Notes: a model not told the origin generated them from the sequence alone. Positions 1 to 8,351 are shown, numbered from the stretch's first letter. The stretch is DNA of 64,000 nt from Collinsella ihumii (GCF_900046475.1 NZ_FCOU01000003.1:221713-285712), one strand, 5' to 3'. Numbers and translations: made by a program.

Positions 1-540
1 CGAGGGCCGTCTCCATGCGGGACATGAAGGCCTCCATGCGCTCGGCCGGTATCTGGTACCCGATCGTGGAGTGGGGGCGCTGGCGGTTGTAGTAGGCCTC
101 GATGAACTCCACGACCGCGTGCCGGGCCTCCGCCCTGGTCGCCCAGCCCCGGAGCGAGCACATCTCGTTCTTGAGGGTGGCGAAGAAGGACTCCGCCACG
201 GCGTTGTCGTGGCAGCTGCCCGTGCGGCCCACCGAGAGCCTCACGTCGTGCGCGGCCGCCCATTCCGCGAGTGCCCGGCTCGTGTACTGCGAGCCGCGGT
301 CGGAGTGGAATATGGCGCCCCCGGCCACGTAGCCGCGCGACCACGCCATCTCGAGCGCCGAGACGGCGAGCCCGGCCGTCATCCGCTCGGACATCGACCA
401 GCCCACCACCATGCGGGCGGAGAGGTCGATGGCGACGGCCAGGTGGAGCCACCCCTGGCCGGTCCGGAGGTAGGTGATGTCGCCGGCGAGCACGGTCGTC
501 GGCACGGGCGGGCGGAAGCGGCGGCGCACCCGGGCGGGCC
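1..540 (-). pseudogene. IS3-family transposase OrfB, C-terminal DDE core (runs off the window start)
   Basis: Read on the minus strand, this encodes the catalytic part of an IS3-family OrfB. The three catalytic acidic residues are visible in GDITYL, HSDRGSQYTS and NAVAESFF, followed by the C-terminal YYNRQRPHS motif typical of the family. The reading frame continues past base 1, so the stop codon is not seen. Upstream, the frame begins at an RRRFRPPVPTT segment, and the roughly 100 residues that normally link the OrfA/OrfB junction to this point are absent. They have been replaced by adapter-derived chimeric sequence. The missing middle is probably an assembly artefact rather than a biological deletion. 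Confidence 0.85.
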
Positions 541-544
541 CACG

Positions 545-644
545 TGTGTAGAGGAGACAGCACTGACGCCCACGGACTGCGTGGCGACCGGCGCATGGGC
601 ATTGATCTTGCTCTTATACACATCTAGATGTGTATAAGAGACAG
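545..644. other. Nextera/Tn5 adapter scar and chimeric filler
   Basis: Bases 611-644 are two Tn5 mosaic ends back to back: the last 15 bases of the inverted end, then a complete 19-base AGATGTGTATAAGAGACAG. Bases 545-560 match the last 16 bases of the same end at 14 positions. The intervening 50 bases (561-610) match nothing I recognise. Translation across such junctions gives the well-known contaminant peptide SYTHLDVYK. This is library-preparation sequence, not chromosomal DNA, and it splits the IS3 element on either side. Confidence 0.95.
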
Positions 645-1011
645 CGCCCAGCATCCTCGCCATCATGCCTATCGGGAAGTTCGCCCTCTCCGCCTCCATC
701 AGAAGGTAGCGCTCGGCTACCCCTGGGTCCTGGCGAAGAAGGCCGCGGCTTTTTTTCAGGAACTCGTTCTCCATCTCCAGCTCGCGGATGCGCTTCCTGG
801 CGGACCGCAGCTCGGCGGCCTGGTCGCCGGACGGCCCGGGAGCCGTCTCGCCCAGCTCGCGGCGCCTCTTGAGCACCCAGTCGTTCACGGTTTTAGAGTT
901 GAGCCCGAGCTCGCGGCAGTACTCGGTGATCGGCCTGCCCGACGCTATGACGAAGTCCGCGGTCTCCCTGCGGAACTCGGGCGTGTACTTGTTTGCCGGG
1001 TTCTGTCCCAT
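645..1011 (-). pseudogene. IS3-family OrfA and beginning of OrfB
   Basis: The start codon at 1011 opens an IS3 OrfA: an N-terminal helix-turn-helix (YTPEFRRETADFVIASG, then ITEYCRELGLNSKTVNDWV), followed by a leucine-zipper-like coiled coil (RKRIRELEMENEFLKK). IS3 elements usually need a -1 ribosomal frameshift at an A-rich slip site here. In this copy a run of seven A residues (minus strand, complement of about 750-756) puts OrfA directly in frame with the OrfB start (ERYLLMEAERANFPIGMMARMLG), while the usual OrfA tail AAAFFARTQG lies in another frame. Coding is cut at 644 by adapter sequence, so this copy cannot be judged functional. Confidence 0.8.
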
Positions 1012-1579
1012 GGTCCTGCACCTTCTTTCGGAAGTTTATAGATCGGGATGGCCGGGGTCGGGCCCCCGGGACTCCCTGTCCGATAAAAGAGTACAGCTCA
1101 AACGGCAGGTACGAGACGCGCCGGCACGCGCTCGAGACGGAGCCCCAGCCCTTCTGGGGATACTGGGAGGCCAAGGCGGCGTAACCGCATATCCACGGTG
1201 ATCTAACAGAGGCACTATCAAAACTATAAGGCCGTACGCAAATAGGACAGGCCAATCAGGATTCCGAAGCCGAGACCGATGAACGCCGGTTTTTGTAGAG
1301 CAAGGTCCAGGTACCACATACCACACGCGCCCCTGTATGTTCGACGATTTCCGTTATAGGGAGACAGTGATTTTTCATGGCGCACGTATTGTCGATGTCC
1401 TAGCAGGAATCTAGAAATAAGTGACGAACCTTTTACCGATTCGAATGCCCATTAACCGATGAATAGGAATTCATAAAATACCGACTGAGAAAAGGATTGC
1501 TATCATATTTTTAAATATTGGTCAACTTCTAACGAAAGGAGAATATGCATAGCAGCCAAACCTCTGGCAAAGGAGGGAC
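1012..1579. other. Intergenic region with no supported gene
   Basis: The left part (to about 1210) is GC-rich and probably the IS3 end plus flanking sequence. From about 1330 the composition becomes AT-rich, matching the secreted-protein gene that follows. A strong ribosome site (AAAGGAGGGAC) ends the region. No promoter could be assigned with confidence. Confidence 0.5.
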
Positions 1580-2242
1580 ATGATGAAGCGCATACGGATT
1601 ACAGCATTATTCACACTAATAGTCTCATCTTTGCTATTTAATCCACACGCCGCATTCGCCGAAAATAGAGACGAACAAACATATTTCTCTACAAGCGATT
1701 ATATCGATGCCGTAACCAACGAATATAAGCGTTTTGGTATCGAATTCGAGGTTGTCGGCGATCAGGAATCTGAGGCAAAGCTGACAGTTGGCGACCTCAA
1801 TCGAGAGATTGAGCAGATTAGAGAGGCTTCTCGTCAGGCAGCGCTAGCAACAGTCGATATTGTTGATTTGGATCAAAATCAGAATCAACAAGTATTTCGC
1901 GCTATGCCATATAGTAAAGAGTATACAAAATCCATACGTGCCACGTCAGTCCCCGCTCTTGCTTATGCTGACATCACCTACGTTGTTCAGGCAACTGTCA
2001 ACGCGCAAACTGGAACCCTCATTTCAATCAATAATGCTTATAGCTATGTTTCGTATGCCGTGAACCTCGAATCGTGGCAGCAGACAAAGCTTGATACCAG
2101 CAGGACGTATCTATATGGAAACGAATTCGTCAAAGCCCATATAGTTGGGTTTGCGAATTTTAGGTATACGCACCCAAGCACCGGCCTTACGGTAAGTGCA
2201 ACAGTTCCGGTTGATCACATTACGCTCTGGGCGACCGAATGA
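1580..2242 (+). CDS. Secreted protein of unknown function
   Basis: A 220-residue protein with a clear signal peptide: positive start (MMKRIR), hydrophobic core (TALFTLIVSSLLF) and an AFA-E cleavage site near residue 27. The mature part has a short polar helical stretch rich in E, Q and R (about residues 65-100) and then beta-rich sequence with many Thr, Tyr and Val residues. There is no lipobox, sortase signal or membrane anchor. AAAGGAGGGAC precedes the ATG at ideal spacing. Codon use and GC content are far lower than in the housekeeping genes of the window, suggesting acquisition. I do not recognise the family. The small membrane protein 10 bases downstream is probably co-transcribed. Confidence 0.75.
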   Translation: MMKRIRITALFTLIVSSLLFNPHAAFAENRDEQTYFSTSDYIDAVTNEYKRFGIEFEVVGDQESEAKLTVGDLNREIEQIREASRQAALATVDIVDLDQNQNQQVFRAMPYSKEYTKSIRATSVPALAYADITYVVQATVNAQTGTLISINNAYSYVSYAVNLESWQQTKLDTSRTYLYGNEFVKAHIVGFANFRYTHPSTGLTVSATVPVDHITLWATE

Positions 2243-2252
2243 AGGTAAGATT

Positions 2253-2369
2253 ATGGAGCTCCTAGCCGTATATGGAACCTTTTTGATGTCACTATGCATT
2301 GACGTTCTGAAAATTGTGTTCATGATTTTTGGCATTGTCTGCATGTATAAATACATCAGAGCCAAGTAG
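2253..2369 (+). CDS. 38-residue predicted membrane protein
   Basis: A short reading frame starts 10 bases after the stop of the secreted-protein gene. It encodes MELLAVYGTFLMSLCIDVLK, a continuing hydrophobic stretch, and a basic end (YKYIRAK). Almost the whole peptide could form one long transmembrane helix with a positive C-terminus. The ribosome site is modest (GAAGGTAAG). The same low GC content and tight spacing suggest an operon with the upstream gene, for example as a partner or immunity-type peptide, but that is speculation. A perfect 13-bp hairpin lies 58 bases downstream. Confidence 0.45.
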   Translation: MELLAVYGTFLMSLCIDVLKIVFMIFGIVCMYKYIRAK

Positions 2370-2427
2370 ATGAGACCGATTTCTCGATAGCGTTCTTTTG
2401 GAGAAAGCAGTATCGCAAACAAGTCTG

Positions 2428-2464
2428 CCGTTGAAGACGGATTACTTTGCACCGTCTTCAACGG
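2428..2464 (+). terminator. Hairpin downstream of the secreted-protein operon
   Basis: Two perfect 13-base arms (CCGTTGAAGACGG and its complement) enclose an 11-base loop. There is no run of T residues directly after it, so it is either a weak terminator or part of the inverted-repeat element that begins 4 bases later. Confidence 0.45.
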
Positions 2465-2467
2465 CGG

Positions 2468-2551
2468 CTTATAGGGCAAAAAGTGTGTCCGCTTTAGAGA
2501 TGTCGACGCAGATCGGCACCTCTAAAGAGGACACACTTTTTGCCCTATAAG
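2468..2551. repeat. 84-bp inverted-repeat element
   Basis: Two 32-base arms (2468-2499 and 2520-2551) are complementary except at one position and enclose a 20-base loop. Each arm includes GGGCAAAAAGTGTGTCC. It lies between the AT-rich islet and the IS200 remnant and codes for nothing convincing. It resembles the other long intergenic hairpins in this window in architecture but not in sequence. Confidence 0.75.
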
Positions 2552-2733
2552 CCTCAACAGCCGACTTGTCTTTTTTCGCATGGGCATAGAGTCCAAGACC
2601 CTTTGAATCTCTCTTTGGTCAGTGTCGGTGGATTGATGGTGCGCACACCGATTTCGTAACCATGCCCACCCGCACCATCGATATTCCGACGATTTTGGCG
2701 GGCCGGCTGCGCCGTCCGGAAGGACGGGATCAT

Positions 2734-2849
2734 ATGGACAAGCATAACTTATCACACACGAGCCGGGGGCGCGCCTGCCGCATCGTGTGGATACCGAAGT
2801 ACAGGAGGAAGGTCCTGTACGGGGAGACGCGAAGGGAGGTCGGAGAGAT
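2734..2849 (+). pseudogene. tnpA: IS200/IS605 TnpA, 5' part (interrupted by IS21)
   Basis: The start codon at 2734 begins MDKHNLSHTSRGR...RIVWIPKYRRKVLYG, the typical N-terminus of a Y1 (HUH-type) single-strand transposase of the IS200/IS605 family. After 38 codons and 2 bases the gene is broken by an IS21 element. The last seven bases (2843-2849, GAGAGAT) are repeated at 5441-5447 as the target-site duplication. Joining 2849 to 5448 restores a continuous frame of about 137 residues, the normal family length. Confidence 0.85.
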
Positions 2850-3009
2850 TGAGTAATCGCCCGCTTCAGAGCATGCGATATTGCGAATGGGAGCCGCTGG
2901 TGGCCAACGTCAGATATTGGCATAGAGAGCCATCGATATTTCGCAAGGGAGCCGCCTGCTGCTACCTTCGTCTTGCCATGTCGGAGTCAAGACGAAGGAG
3001 GTTTTCAGC

Positions 3010-4572
3010 ATGGCGAATAGAATCAGGGCCAAGGACATCTTGAGGCTCGACGGGTCCGGGCTGTCGGGGCGCACCATCGCAGCGTCCCTCGGCGTGTCGC
3101 GCAACAGCGTGACCGCGGTGCTCGCCGCGGCCAAGCGGGAGGGCTTCGGGTGGGAGGACGCCCGCCCGCTCTCGGACCGCGAGGTCTACGACCGCCTTTT
3201 CCCCGAGAGGGCGCACGAGGCCACCGTCTACCCCGATCCCGACTGGGGGCGCATCCACAGGGAGCTCGCCCGCGACGGGGTGACGCTCAAGCGCCTGCAC
3301 GCCGAGTACCGGGACGCGTGCTCCGCGAGGGGCGAGGCGTCGATGGGTTACGACCGCTTCTGCAAGCGCTACCGCGAGTTCACCGTGAGGAAAAGCGTCG
3401 TGAGCCGCGTCGGGCACAAGGCGGGAAGGATCATGGAGGTCGACTGGGCCGGGCCGACGATGGCGGTCGTCGACCCGGCGACGGGCGAGGTCTCCAAGGT
3501 CTACCTGTTCGTGGCCTGCCTGCCCTTCAGCCGCATGTCGTGGGTCGAGCCGACGCTCGACATGAAGCAGGATACATGGCTTCGCTGCCACGTGCACGCA
3601 TTCGGCTACTTCGGCGGCGCGGCTCCCTGCATCGTGCCGGACAACCTCAAGACGGGCGTCAAGCGCCATCCCCGCGAGGGCGAGGTCGTCATCAACGACG
3701 CATACCGGGAGATGGCAGCCCATTACGGGGCGGCGGTGATGCCCGCGCGCGTGAGGAGGCCGCGCGACAAGCCCAGCGTGGAGAACGAGGTGTGGCAGGC
3801 GGCCACCGAGGTGATAGCGGCGCTGCGCGAAACGGTCTTCACGGACTTCGGCGCGCTCAAGGAGGCCGTCAGGAAGAAGGTCGACGAGCACAACTCCCGC
3901 CCCTTCTCCAAACGGGAGGGCACGCGGAGGCAGGTCTTCGAGGAGCAGGAACGCCCGCTCCTGAGGCCGCTGCCGGCCGTCCCCTACGAGGTCTGCGAGT
4001 GGGTGTACGGGCGCAAGGTCCAGCGCAACTGCCACGTGTCGTACAAGCGCAACTTCTACTCGGTGACCCATCTCGCCGTCGGCAGGACGGTCGACCTGCG
4101 CGTCACTGAGTCCACCGTCGAGGTCTTCCTGGGCGGAGAGCGGCTCGCGACCCACCCGCTGTTCCCGGCATACGCGCGCAACAGGTACTCGACGCACGAG
4201 GCCGACCTGCCGGACGGGGGGTCGTACTCGGACTGGGACGCCGGGCGAATCCGGCGCTGGGCGGAGAGGGTCGGCCCGTCGTGCGCCGGCGTCGTCGAGC
4301 GGATATTCCAGTCCGTGGAGTTCGAGGAGCAGGGGTTCAACGCCGCGCTCGCGGTGCTGAGGCTCTCGCACAAGTACTCCGCCCCGCGGCTCGAGAGGGC
4401 GTGCGAGATGGCGCTGGCGACGGGGAGGCGCTCACCGCGCTACCGGGATGTGGAGCCGATACTCAGGAGCAACCAGGACAGGCTCGCCGACGCCCGGGCG
4501 GGCGACGACGGCGGGCCGGGCGAGGACGAGGCCGGATACGTCCGGGGCGCGGACTTCTACGGGGAGGTGTAG
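3010..4572 (+). CDS. istA: IS21-family transposase IstA
   Basis: A 520-residue IstA that catalyses strand transfer at the IS21 ends. It has an N-terminal helix-turn-helix (about residues 15-45, GLSGRTIAASLGVSRNSV) and an rve-type integrase core with catalytic residues near D145 (MEVDWAG), D211 (VPDNLK) and E258 (KPSVEN). A beta-barrel-like C-terminal segment follows. GACGAAGGAGG lies upstream of the ATG. istB follows 4 bases after the stop. Length and motifs look complete, so this protein is probably still functional. Confidence 0.92.
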   Translation: MANRIRAKDILRLDGSGLSGRTIAASLGVSRNSVTAVLAAAKREGFGWEDARPLSDREVYDRLFPERAHEATVYPDPDWGRIHRELARDGVTLKRLHAEYRDACSARGEASMGYDRFCKRYREFTVRKSVVSRVGHKAGRIMEVDWAGPTMAVVDPATGEVSKVYLFVACLPFSRMSWVEPTLDMKQDTWLRCHVHAFGYFGGAAPCIVPDNLKTGVKRHPREGEVVINDAYREMAAHYGAAVMPARVRRPRDKPSVENEVWQAATEVIAALRETVFTDFGALKEAVRKKVDEHNSRPFSKREGTRRQVFEEQERPLLRPLPAVPYEVCEWVYGRKVQRNCHVSYKRNFYSVTHLAVGRTVDLRVTESTVEVFLGGERLATHPLFPAYARNRYSTHEADLPDGGSYSDWDAGRIRRWAERVGPSCAGVVERIFQSVEFEEQGFNAALAVLRLSHKYSAPRLERACEMALATGRRSPRYRDVEPILRSNQDRLADARAGDDGGPGEDEAGYVRGADFYGEV

Positions 4573-4576
4573 GGAG

Positions 4577-5331
4577 ATGGACCTCTCCGTGGAGACCAGG
4601 CGCAAGCTGCGCGACATGGGCGCATCCGACCTGCTCGACGCCTTCGCGGCGCAGGACGAGGGCATGTGCATGGGCATGACCTGCGCCGAGCGCGTGCAGA
4701 TGGCCGTGGACGAGGCCCACTCGTCCTTCTTGACGTCCAAGGTGCGCAACCTCACCAAGCGCGCGGGCCTGCGCTATCCCGAGGCGGACGTGCGCTCCAT
4801 AGACTTCTCGGAGGAGCGCGGGGTCTCCCGGCCTGCTCGGTCTCACGCACGACCTCTTCGACCCGCGGGTTCGCCGAGCGCGGCCAGAACGTCGTGCTCC
4901 AGGGGCCGACGGGCACGGGGAAGACCTACCTGGCCTGCGCGCTCGCGAAGGCCGCCTGCCAGCGACGGATGCGCGCCTGCTACATACGCTGCCCCGACCT
5001 CGAGGAGGCGTGGCGCGAGGCGCGCGAGCGAACGGGCGGCGAGCGCAAGCTCACCCGCAAGTACGCCGCCTTCCAGGTGCTCGTGCTGGACGAGTGGCTG
5101 CTCGACCGCCCCGGCGAGCTGTTCCGGGGCTTCCTGCTCGAGCTCATGGAGGCGCGCTACGGCTCGTGCTCGACGGTTCTCTGCACCCAGTTCAGGCAGA
5201 AGGACTGGCACGCGCGGCTCGGGGGCGGCGTGCACGCCGACGCGATCATGGACCGCATCGTGCACGGCACCGCGTGGGTCGAGATGGGCGAGCTCAACAT
5301 GAGGAGGAAGCTCGGCAGCGGATCCGGCTGA
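4577..5331 (+). pseudogene. istB: IS21-family helper ATPase IstB, frameshifted
   Basis: IstB is the AAA+ ATPase that directs IstA to target DNA. Codons from 4577 encode the usual start (MDLSVETRRKLRDMGASDLLDAF...) up to DFSEERG near 4825. The frame then changes, and the Walker A region (GPTGTGKTYLACAL), the Walker B-like VLVLDEWLL and the C-terminal ARLGGGVHADAIMDRIVHG continue in another frame to the stop at 5331. The break lies around 4825-4860, in a GC-rich stretch. It could be a real inactivating indel or a sequencing error. Confidence 0.85.
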
Positions 5332-5447
5332 CGAGCTGATGCCGGGCGCGGCTCCCTGCGGCACCGCGCCCGGCTCTCACGCGCAATACCCCCGGCTCCA
5401 GTTGGCAATATTTAGTGGCTTCTCTGCGGACGAATACTCAGAGAGAT

Positions 5448-5745
5448 ACCGAGGGCGCTTGCGGAGCGCATGGACGGCGTCGAGATGGCGGAGGGGTCCG
5501 CCTGCCCCGGCCACATCCACATATGCCTGAGGATCGCCCCCAAGCTGAGCGCCGGCGACGTCGTCGGGAAGCTGAAGGGCAAGAGCTCGATAATCCTGCA
5601 CGAGAGGCGCCCGGAATGGCGACGGGCCGCGGGCAGGGACAGGACTCTGCGGGCCAGGGGCTGCTGCGTGAGCACCGTCGGCCTGAACGGGTCGGTGATC
5701 AGGAGGTACATCCGGAACCAGGAGGACGGCAGCCGGATCGAGTAG
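5448..5745 (+). pseudogene. tnpA: IS200/IS605 TnpA, 3' part (interrupted by IS21)
   Basis: Continuation of the Y1 transposase after the IS21 insertion. It contains the HUH-type metal-binding histidine pair as HIHIC, then APKLSAGDVVGKLKGKS, and the YVSTVG-like segment near the end (here CCVSTVGLNGSVIRRYIRNQE). The expected tyrosine of the usual RGYYVxTVG motif reads as cysteine (RGCCVSTVG), so the copy may have been decaying before or after the insertion. A CCGCCGATCGGCGG hairpin at about 5757-5770 resembles the subterminal hairpins that such elements use. Confidence 0.8.
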
Positions 5746-5843
5746 GTGACGGGGAGCCGCCGATCGGCGGCGTGACGTAACGGCCACCGGCCCGCCGCGG
5801 CCCCGCCGCCGTGGTAAAAAGCCCCTATGGGGCGATACTAAAG

Positions 5844-6207
5844 GGGGCTGTATCATAAGGTCCCTAAGCAATTGAGGGGCCCGCGTCCCGCGCGGGCCCT
5901 CCCGTATGCCCCGCAAGGCCGCCGATGGCATTGCCATGAAGGGTGGAAATAGCTATCTACCTGCGATTATGGTAAAATGGAGGCGGCGACCGGAGAATGG
6001 AGGACGCCATGCCCGAGCCCAGGTTCCGCTCCTGCCGCCAGAACCAGCCGATGCTGCTGCCGCCCGACATCTCTGAGCTCATCCCCGCGAACTCGATGGC
6101 GCGGCTCGTCGACGCGATCGTCGGGCGCATGGACCGGCGCCTGCTGGAGTCTCTCTACCCGGGCGGCGGCGCGCCCGCGCACGACCCGTCGATGATGCTG
6201 AAGGTCG
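5844..6207 (+). pseudogene. IS1182-family 5' end and transposase N-terminal fragment (copy A)
   Basis: Non-coding end plus the first 66 codons of an IS1182-type transposase: the start codon at 6009 begins MPEPRFRSCRQNQPMLLPPD and coding continues to DPSMMLKV. The homology to the inverted copy at 8352-8729 begins near 5844 and stops at 6207, where this copy runs into unrelated sequence. A GGGCCCGCG/CGCGGGCCC hairpin lies in the non-coding end. With no catalytic domain it is a dead remnant. Confidence 0.8.
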
Positions 6208-6508
6208 AGACGTGGGCGCGGAGCATCCCCTCCCTCGTCGCGTCGGAGCGCCTGGCCTGCTCCTCCCAGCAGAACCACCACAGGTGATCTACGCGATCAT
6301 GCGGGACAGGAGGCCGTACGTCCCCGCATAGCCCGTGGGGTGACAGCGGACGGTGGGGCGCCCTGCAGCGCGGGCGCTGACGCCGCATGGCCCGGGTGCC
6401 CGTCAGACTATGCAGAAAAATGCTTGACAAGACTATAGGAACACCCCCCCGATGCAGTCCGGCGGTTTCCGTTTCGGTGCAAATGCGCCAGTGTCCCATG
6501 GTGGCCGC
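6208..6508. other. Junk between mobile-element remnants
   Basis: A short plus-strand tail reading QVIYAIMRDRRPYVPA followed by a stop (about 6280-6330) resembles the C-terminal end of IS110-family transposases, but it is too short to be sure. Nothing else in the stretch is convincing. Confidence 0.3.
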
Positions 6509-6785
6509 CTACTCGCCCTTGGCCTCGCCGGAGGCGAGGCGCATCAGGCCGCGCACCTGCTCGACAAGCTGGGCGACCTGGGCGTCCAGCGCCTCGGCCC
6601 TCGCCGTGGCAGCGTCCGCGCCGCGCTCGGCCGCGCTCAGGGCCGCGTGCGCCTTGTCGAGCCCGGCCGCCAGCGTGTCGACCCGCGCCTGCGCGCGGTC
6701 TCGGCCTCGGCCTTGGCCTCGGCTGCGGCGACCCTGTCGGTCGCGGACGCCTTGGCCTCGTCGGTCGCGACCGCCGATCTGTTCT
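6509..6785 (-). pseudogene. C-terminal coiled-coil fragment
   Basis: The minus strand encodes an alanine/glutamate-rich heptad-like peptide (AEAETARAQARVDTLAAGLD...AQLVEQVRGLMRLASGEAKGE, then stop). There is no start codon, and the coding-like composition ends at about 6785, where AT-rich sequence begins. The composition resembles the tail of the winged-helix/coiled-coil protein at 7695-8081, so it may be the end of a related plasmid protein. This is inference from composition only. Confidence 0.45.
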
Positions 6786-7005
6786 AAGAAGCAGAATAGG
6801 GACGTTATAACATTAATATATACTATAATATTTCTTATAAATCATCGTACAAGCCCCTCGGCATGGCAGAGGGGCTTGTAACTTGTTCCGGATTACACTC
6901 AAAGCGGTATTCCGGAATGAATGCGTTTGACAAGATAAGAAAAGTAAATACTAATAATATTAAAATAAAGATTAGTAATTTATTTTTCATAGTCTATGAT
7001 CTCAT
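6786..7005. other. AT-rich spacer
   Basis: Contains a hairpin AAGCCCCTCGGCATGGCAGAGGGGCTT (6851-6877), possibly a terminator on the plus strand, followed by AT-rich sequence with no gene. Confidence 0.4.
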
Positions 7006-7393
7006 CTACTTAAAGATATGAGCGCCAAGATTGAAGTCTGATCCGTCATGTGGAGACAAGCTCAGATATCGACCGCTGGCGTACCAACCATCGTAAACGC
7101 ACATATACCAGCCCTGGTTGCCGGCAGGTTCAATAGTTCTTAAGTAGCCCTCTACCGCCGCTGCGTGAGCGACTCCGTCGGTAGCCAAGGCGTCTACTGT
7201 CAATATGCATCCCCAGTCGTTATCGATTGAATAAACCTACTTGATAATTCTTCGCTATCTTTATCGCATTCTCTTCGCTGAACGGAACAGTTGAACCTTG
7301 ATAGGCATTGGCCCTTAGAGGGTTAAGAATCAATCCAGCTGCCGCCAAACCGACGGTTTTGACCAATGATCTTCTTGTGAACAAGTTTGACAT
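7006..7393 (-). pseudogene. Small secreted protein, frameshifted
   Basis: The minus-strand start at 7393 follows GGGAGATTACA and encodes an RR-containing signal peptide (MSNLFTRRSLVKTVGLAAAG, then a cleavable ANA-Y site). The frame then reads SEENAIKIAKNYQVGLFNR and stops near 7228. In an overlapping frame the sequence continues as YSIDNDWGCILTVDALATDG...GWYMCVYDGWYASGRYLSLS...GAHIFK to 7006. Removing one base in the GTAGGTTT stretch joins the two into a protein of about 125 residues. The twin arginine suggests Tat export. I do not recognise the family; its repeated WY/Y-rich segments may be a small beta domain. Confidence 0.55.
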
Positions 7394-7489
7394 TGTAATC
7401 TCCCGTTCATGTTGATCCATGTTAGCATTTTCACAGGGGCTATCCACCTCTTCCATGAAAAGATGGATAGCGCTCGGCGGGCGTTGCAA

Positions 7490-7694
7490 AATTGAAGGCG
7501 AATGGGATTATTTCAGCATTTGTTAAAACACCCATAACATTGTCCGGCACCTATCGAGTGGAGCGGCGCGTCCCTCAACCATCTTTTCGTTGTAAAGTGC
7601 GCCCGTGGTGCAGGTATCGTCATGGTGCCGTTAGAGCTCTCTGCTACCTGCCGTCAGCCGGCGGCAGGCCTCTTCCGAGAAGACGGTCGAGCCA
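7490..7694. other. Spacer with no supported gene
   Basis: No convincing coding or structured signal was seen in this stretch between the frameshifted secreted-protein gene and the winged-helix gene. Confidence 0.4.
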
Positions 7695-8081
7695 CTACCT
7701 CGATGACAGCCGGTCGATCGTGGCCTGCATGGCCGACACCTCTGCGGTAAGTGACCGTATCTGCTCGTCTTTCGCCTCGAGCTGGCGCGCGATGGCGGCC
7801 AGCTGCACGTGCGAGGCGCTGAGAGCCGTTTTAAGGGCCTTTATCGCGACCCGGTACGCATCTGCGCCTCCGTCCCCAAATCCCATTGTCGGCGGCTCTG
7901 TGGTGTCCTGCGACGTTTTCCCGATTGCGTCCGCGACGGCCGATGCCGCGAAGTCGTCGACGATGTACGCCTGTCCGCTTTTGGACACACGCGTCTCCCA
8001 GAGCTTGAGGTCCTTCAGCCTGGCCGTCACGATCGGCTTCGTGACGCCGAGGCCGTTGGCGATCTGCTTGATGGTCGACAT
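7695..8081 (-). CDS. Winged-helix / coiled-coil DNA-binding protein (plasmid-type)
   Basis: A 128-residue protein that starts at the ATG following GGGGAGGTGCCG. The N-terminal 35 residues (MSTIKQIANGLGVTKPIVTARLKDLKLWE) form a helix-turn-helix. The C-terminal 60 residues (ALKTALSASHVQLAAIARQLEAKDEQIRSLTAEVSAMQATIDRL) form a coiled coil. This layout is common in accessory replication or partition regulators encoded on small plasmids. Six TTTGCG words lie just upstream (8160-8325), resembling iterons. It is bracketed by inverted IS1182 fragments, supporting a captured plasmid segment. Function is inferred from layout only. Confidence 0.6.
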   Translation of the reverse strand: MSTIKQIANGLGVTKPIVTARLKDLKLWETRVSKSGQAYIVDDFAASAVADAIGKTSQDTTEPPTMGFGDGGADAYRVAIKALKTALSASHVQLAAIARQLEAKDEQIRSLTAEVSAMQATIDRLSSR

Positions 8082-8159
8082 CGGCACCTCCCCGTCCTTG
8101 TTGACATAATGCTAATTGTCAGAACCGCGCTTATTGCGTTTACCTGCGATATTACTGTC

Positions 8160-8325
8160 TTTGCGGTTGATTTGCGCCAAGAGGCCGCTAAATAATGCAG
8201 TGCTTTGCGGTCATTTTGCAGTCTGCTTTGCGTGGCGACGCCTGGTTCCAGATGGCTGTCATGTCGATGTGTGGCGGGATGCCGAAACCGAAAAGACCGC
8301 ATCCGTCGATTTGCGGTTCTTTGCG
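8160..8325. repeat. Iteron-like cluster of TTTGCG words
   Basis: Exact TTTGCG occurs at 8160, 8171, 8204, 8227, 8310 and 8320, with near-copies in between (TTTTGCAG, ATTGCG). It lies directly upstream of the divergent winged-helix gene. Irregular spacing makes a functional origin uncertain; it may be a degraded one. Confidence 0.4.
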
Positions 8326-8351
8326 CTGCATTGTGCTGCTTTTAGCTGCAC

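Larger units (their letters stand above)
2850..5440 (+). mobile_element. IS21-family insertion sequence, 2,591 bp
   Basis: The element is bounded by related terminal inverted repeats that both begin TGAGTA and share further blocks (CCGC, ATATTGC, GGAGC). It is flanked by a perfect 7-bp duplication GAGAGAT (2843-2849 and 5441-5447), within the range used by IS21 elements. It carries istA and istB in the usual order. The intact ends and duplication point to a fairly recent insertion, although istB now has a frameshift. Confidence 0.92.

Noticed and set aside
379-1011. A single 210-residue minus-strand protein
   Set aside because: Its second half is read through adapter sequence (SYTHLDVYK) and out of frame with the real OrfB.
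1224-1319. Minus-strand 31-residue hydrophobic peptide (MWYLDLALQKPAFIGLGFGI...)
   Set aside because: The ribosome site is weak and poorly spaced and there is no context to support it; it could be chance.
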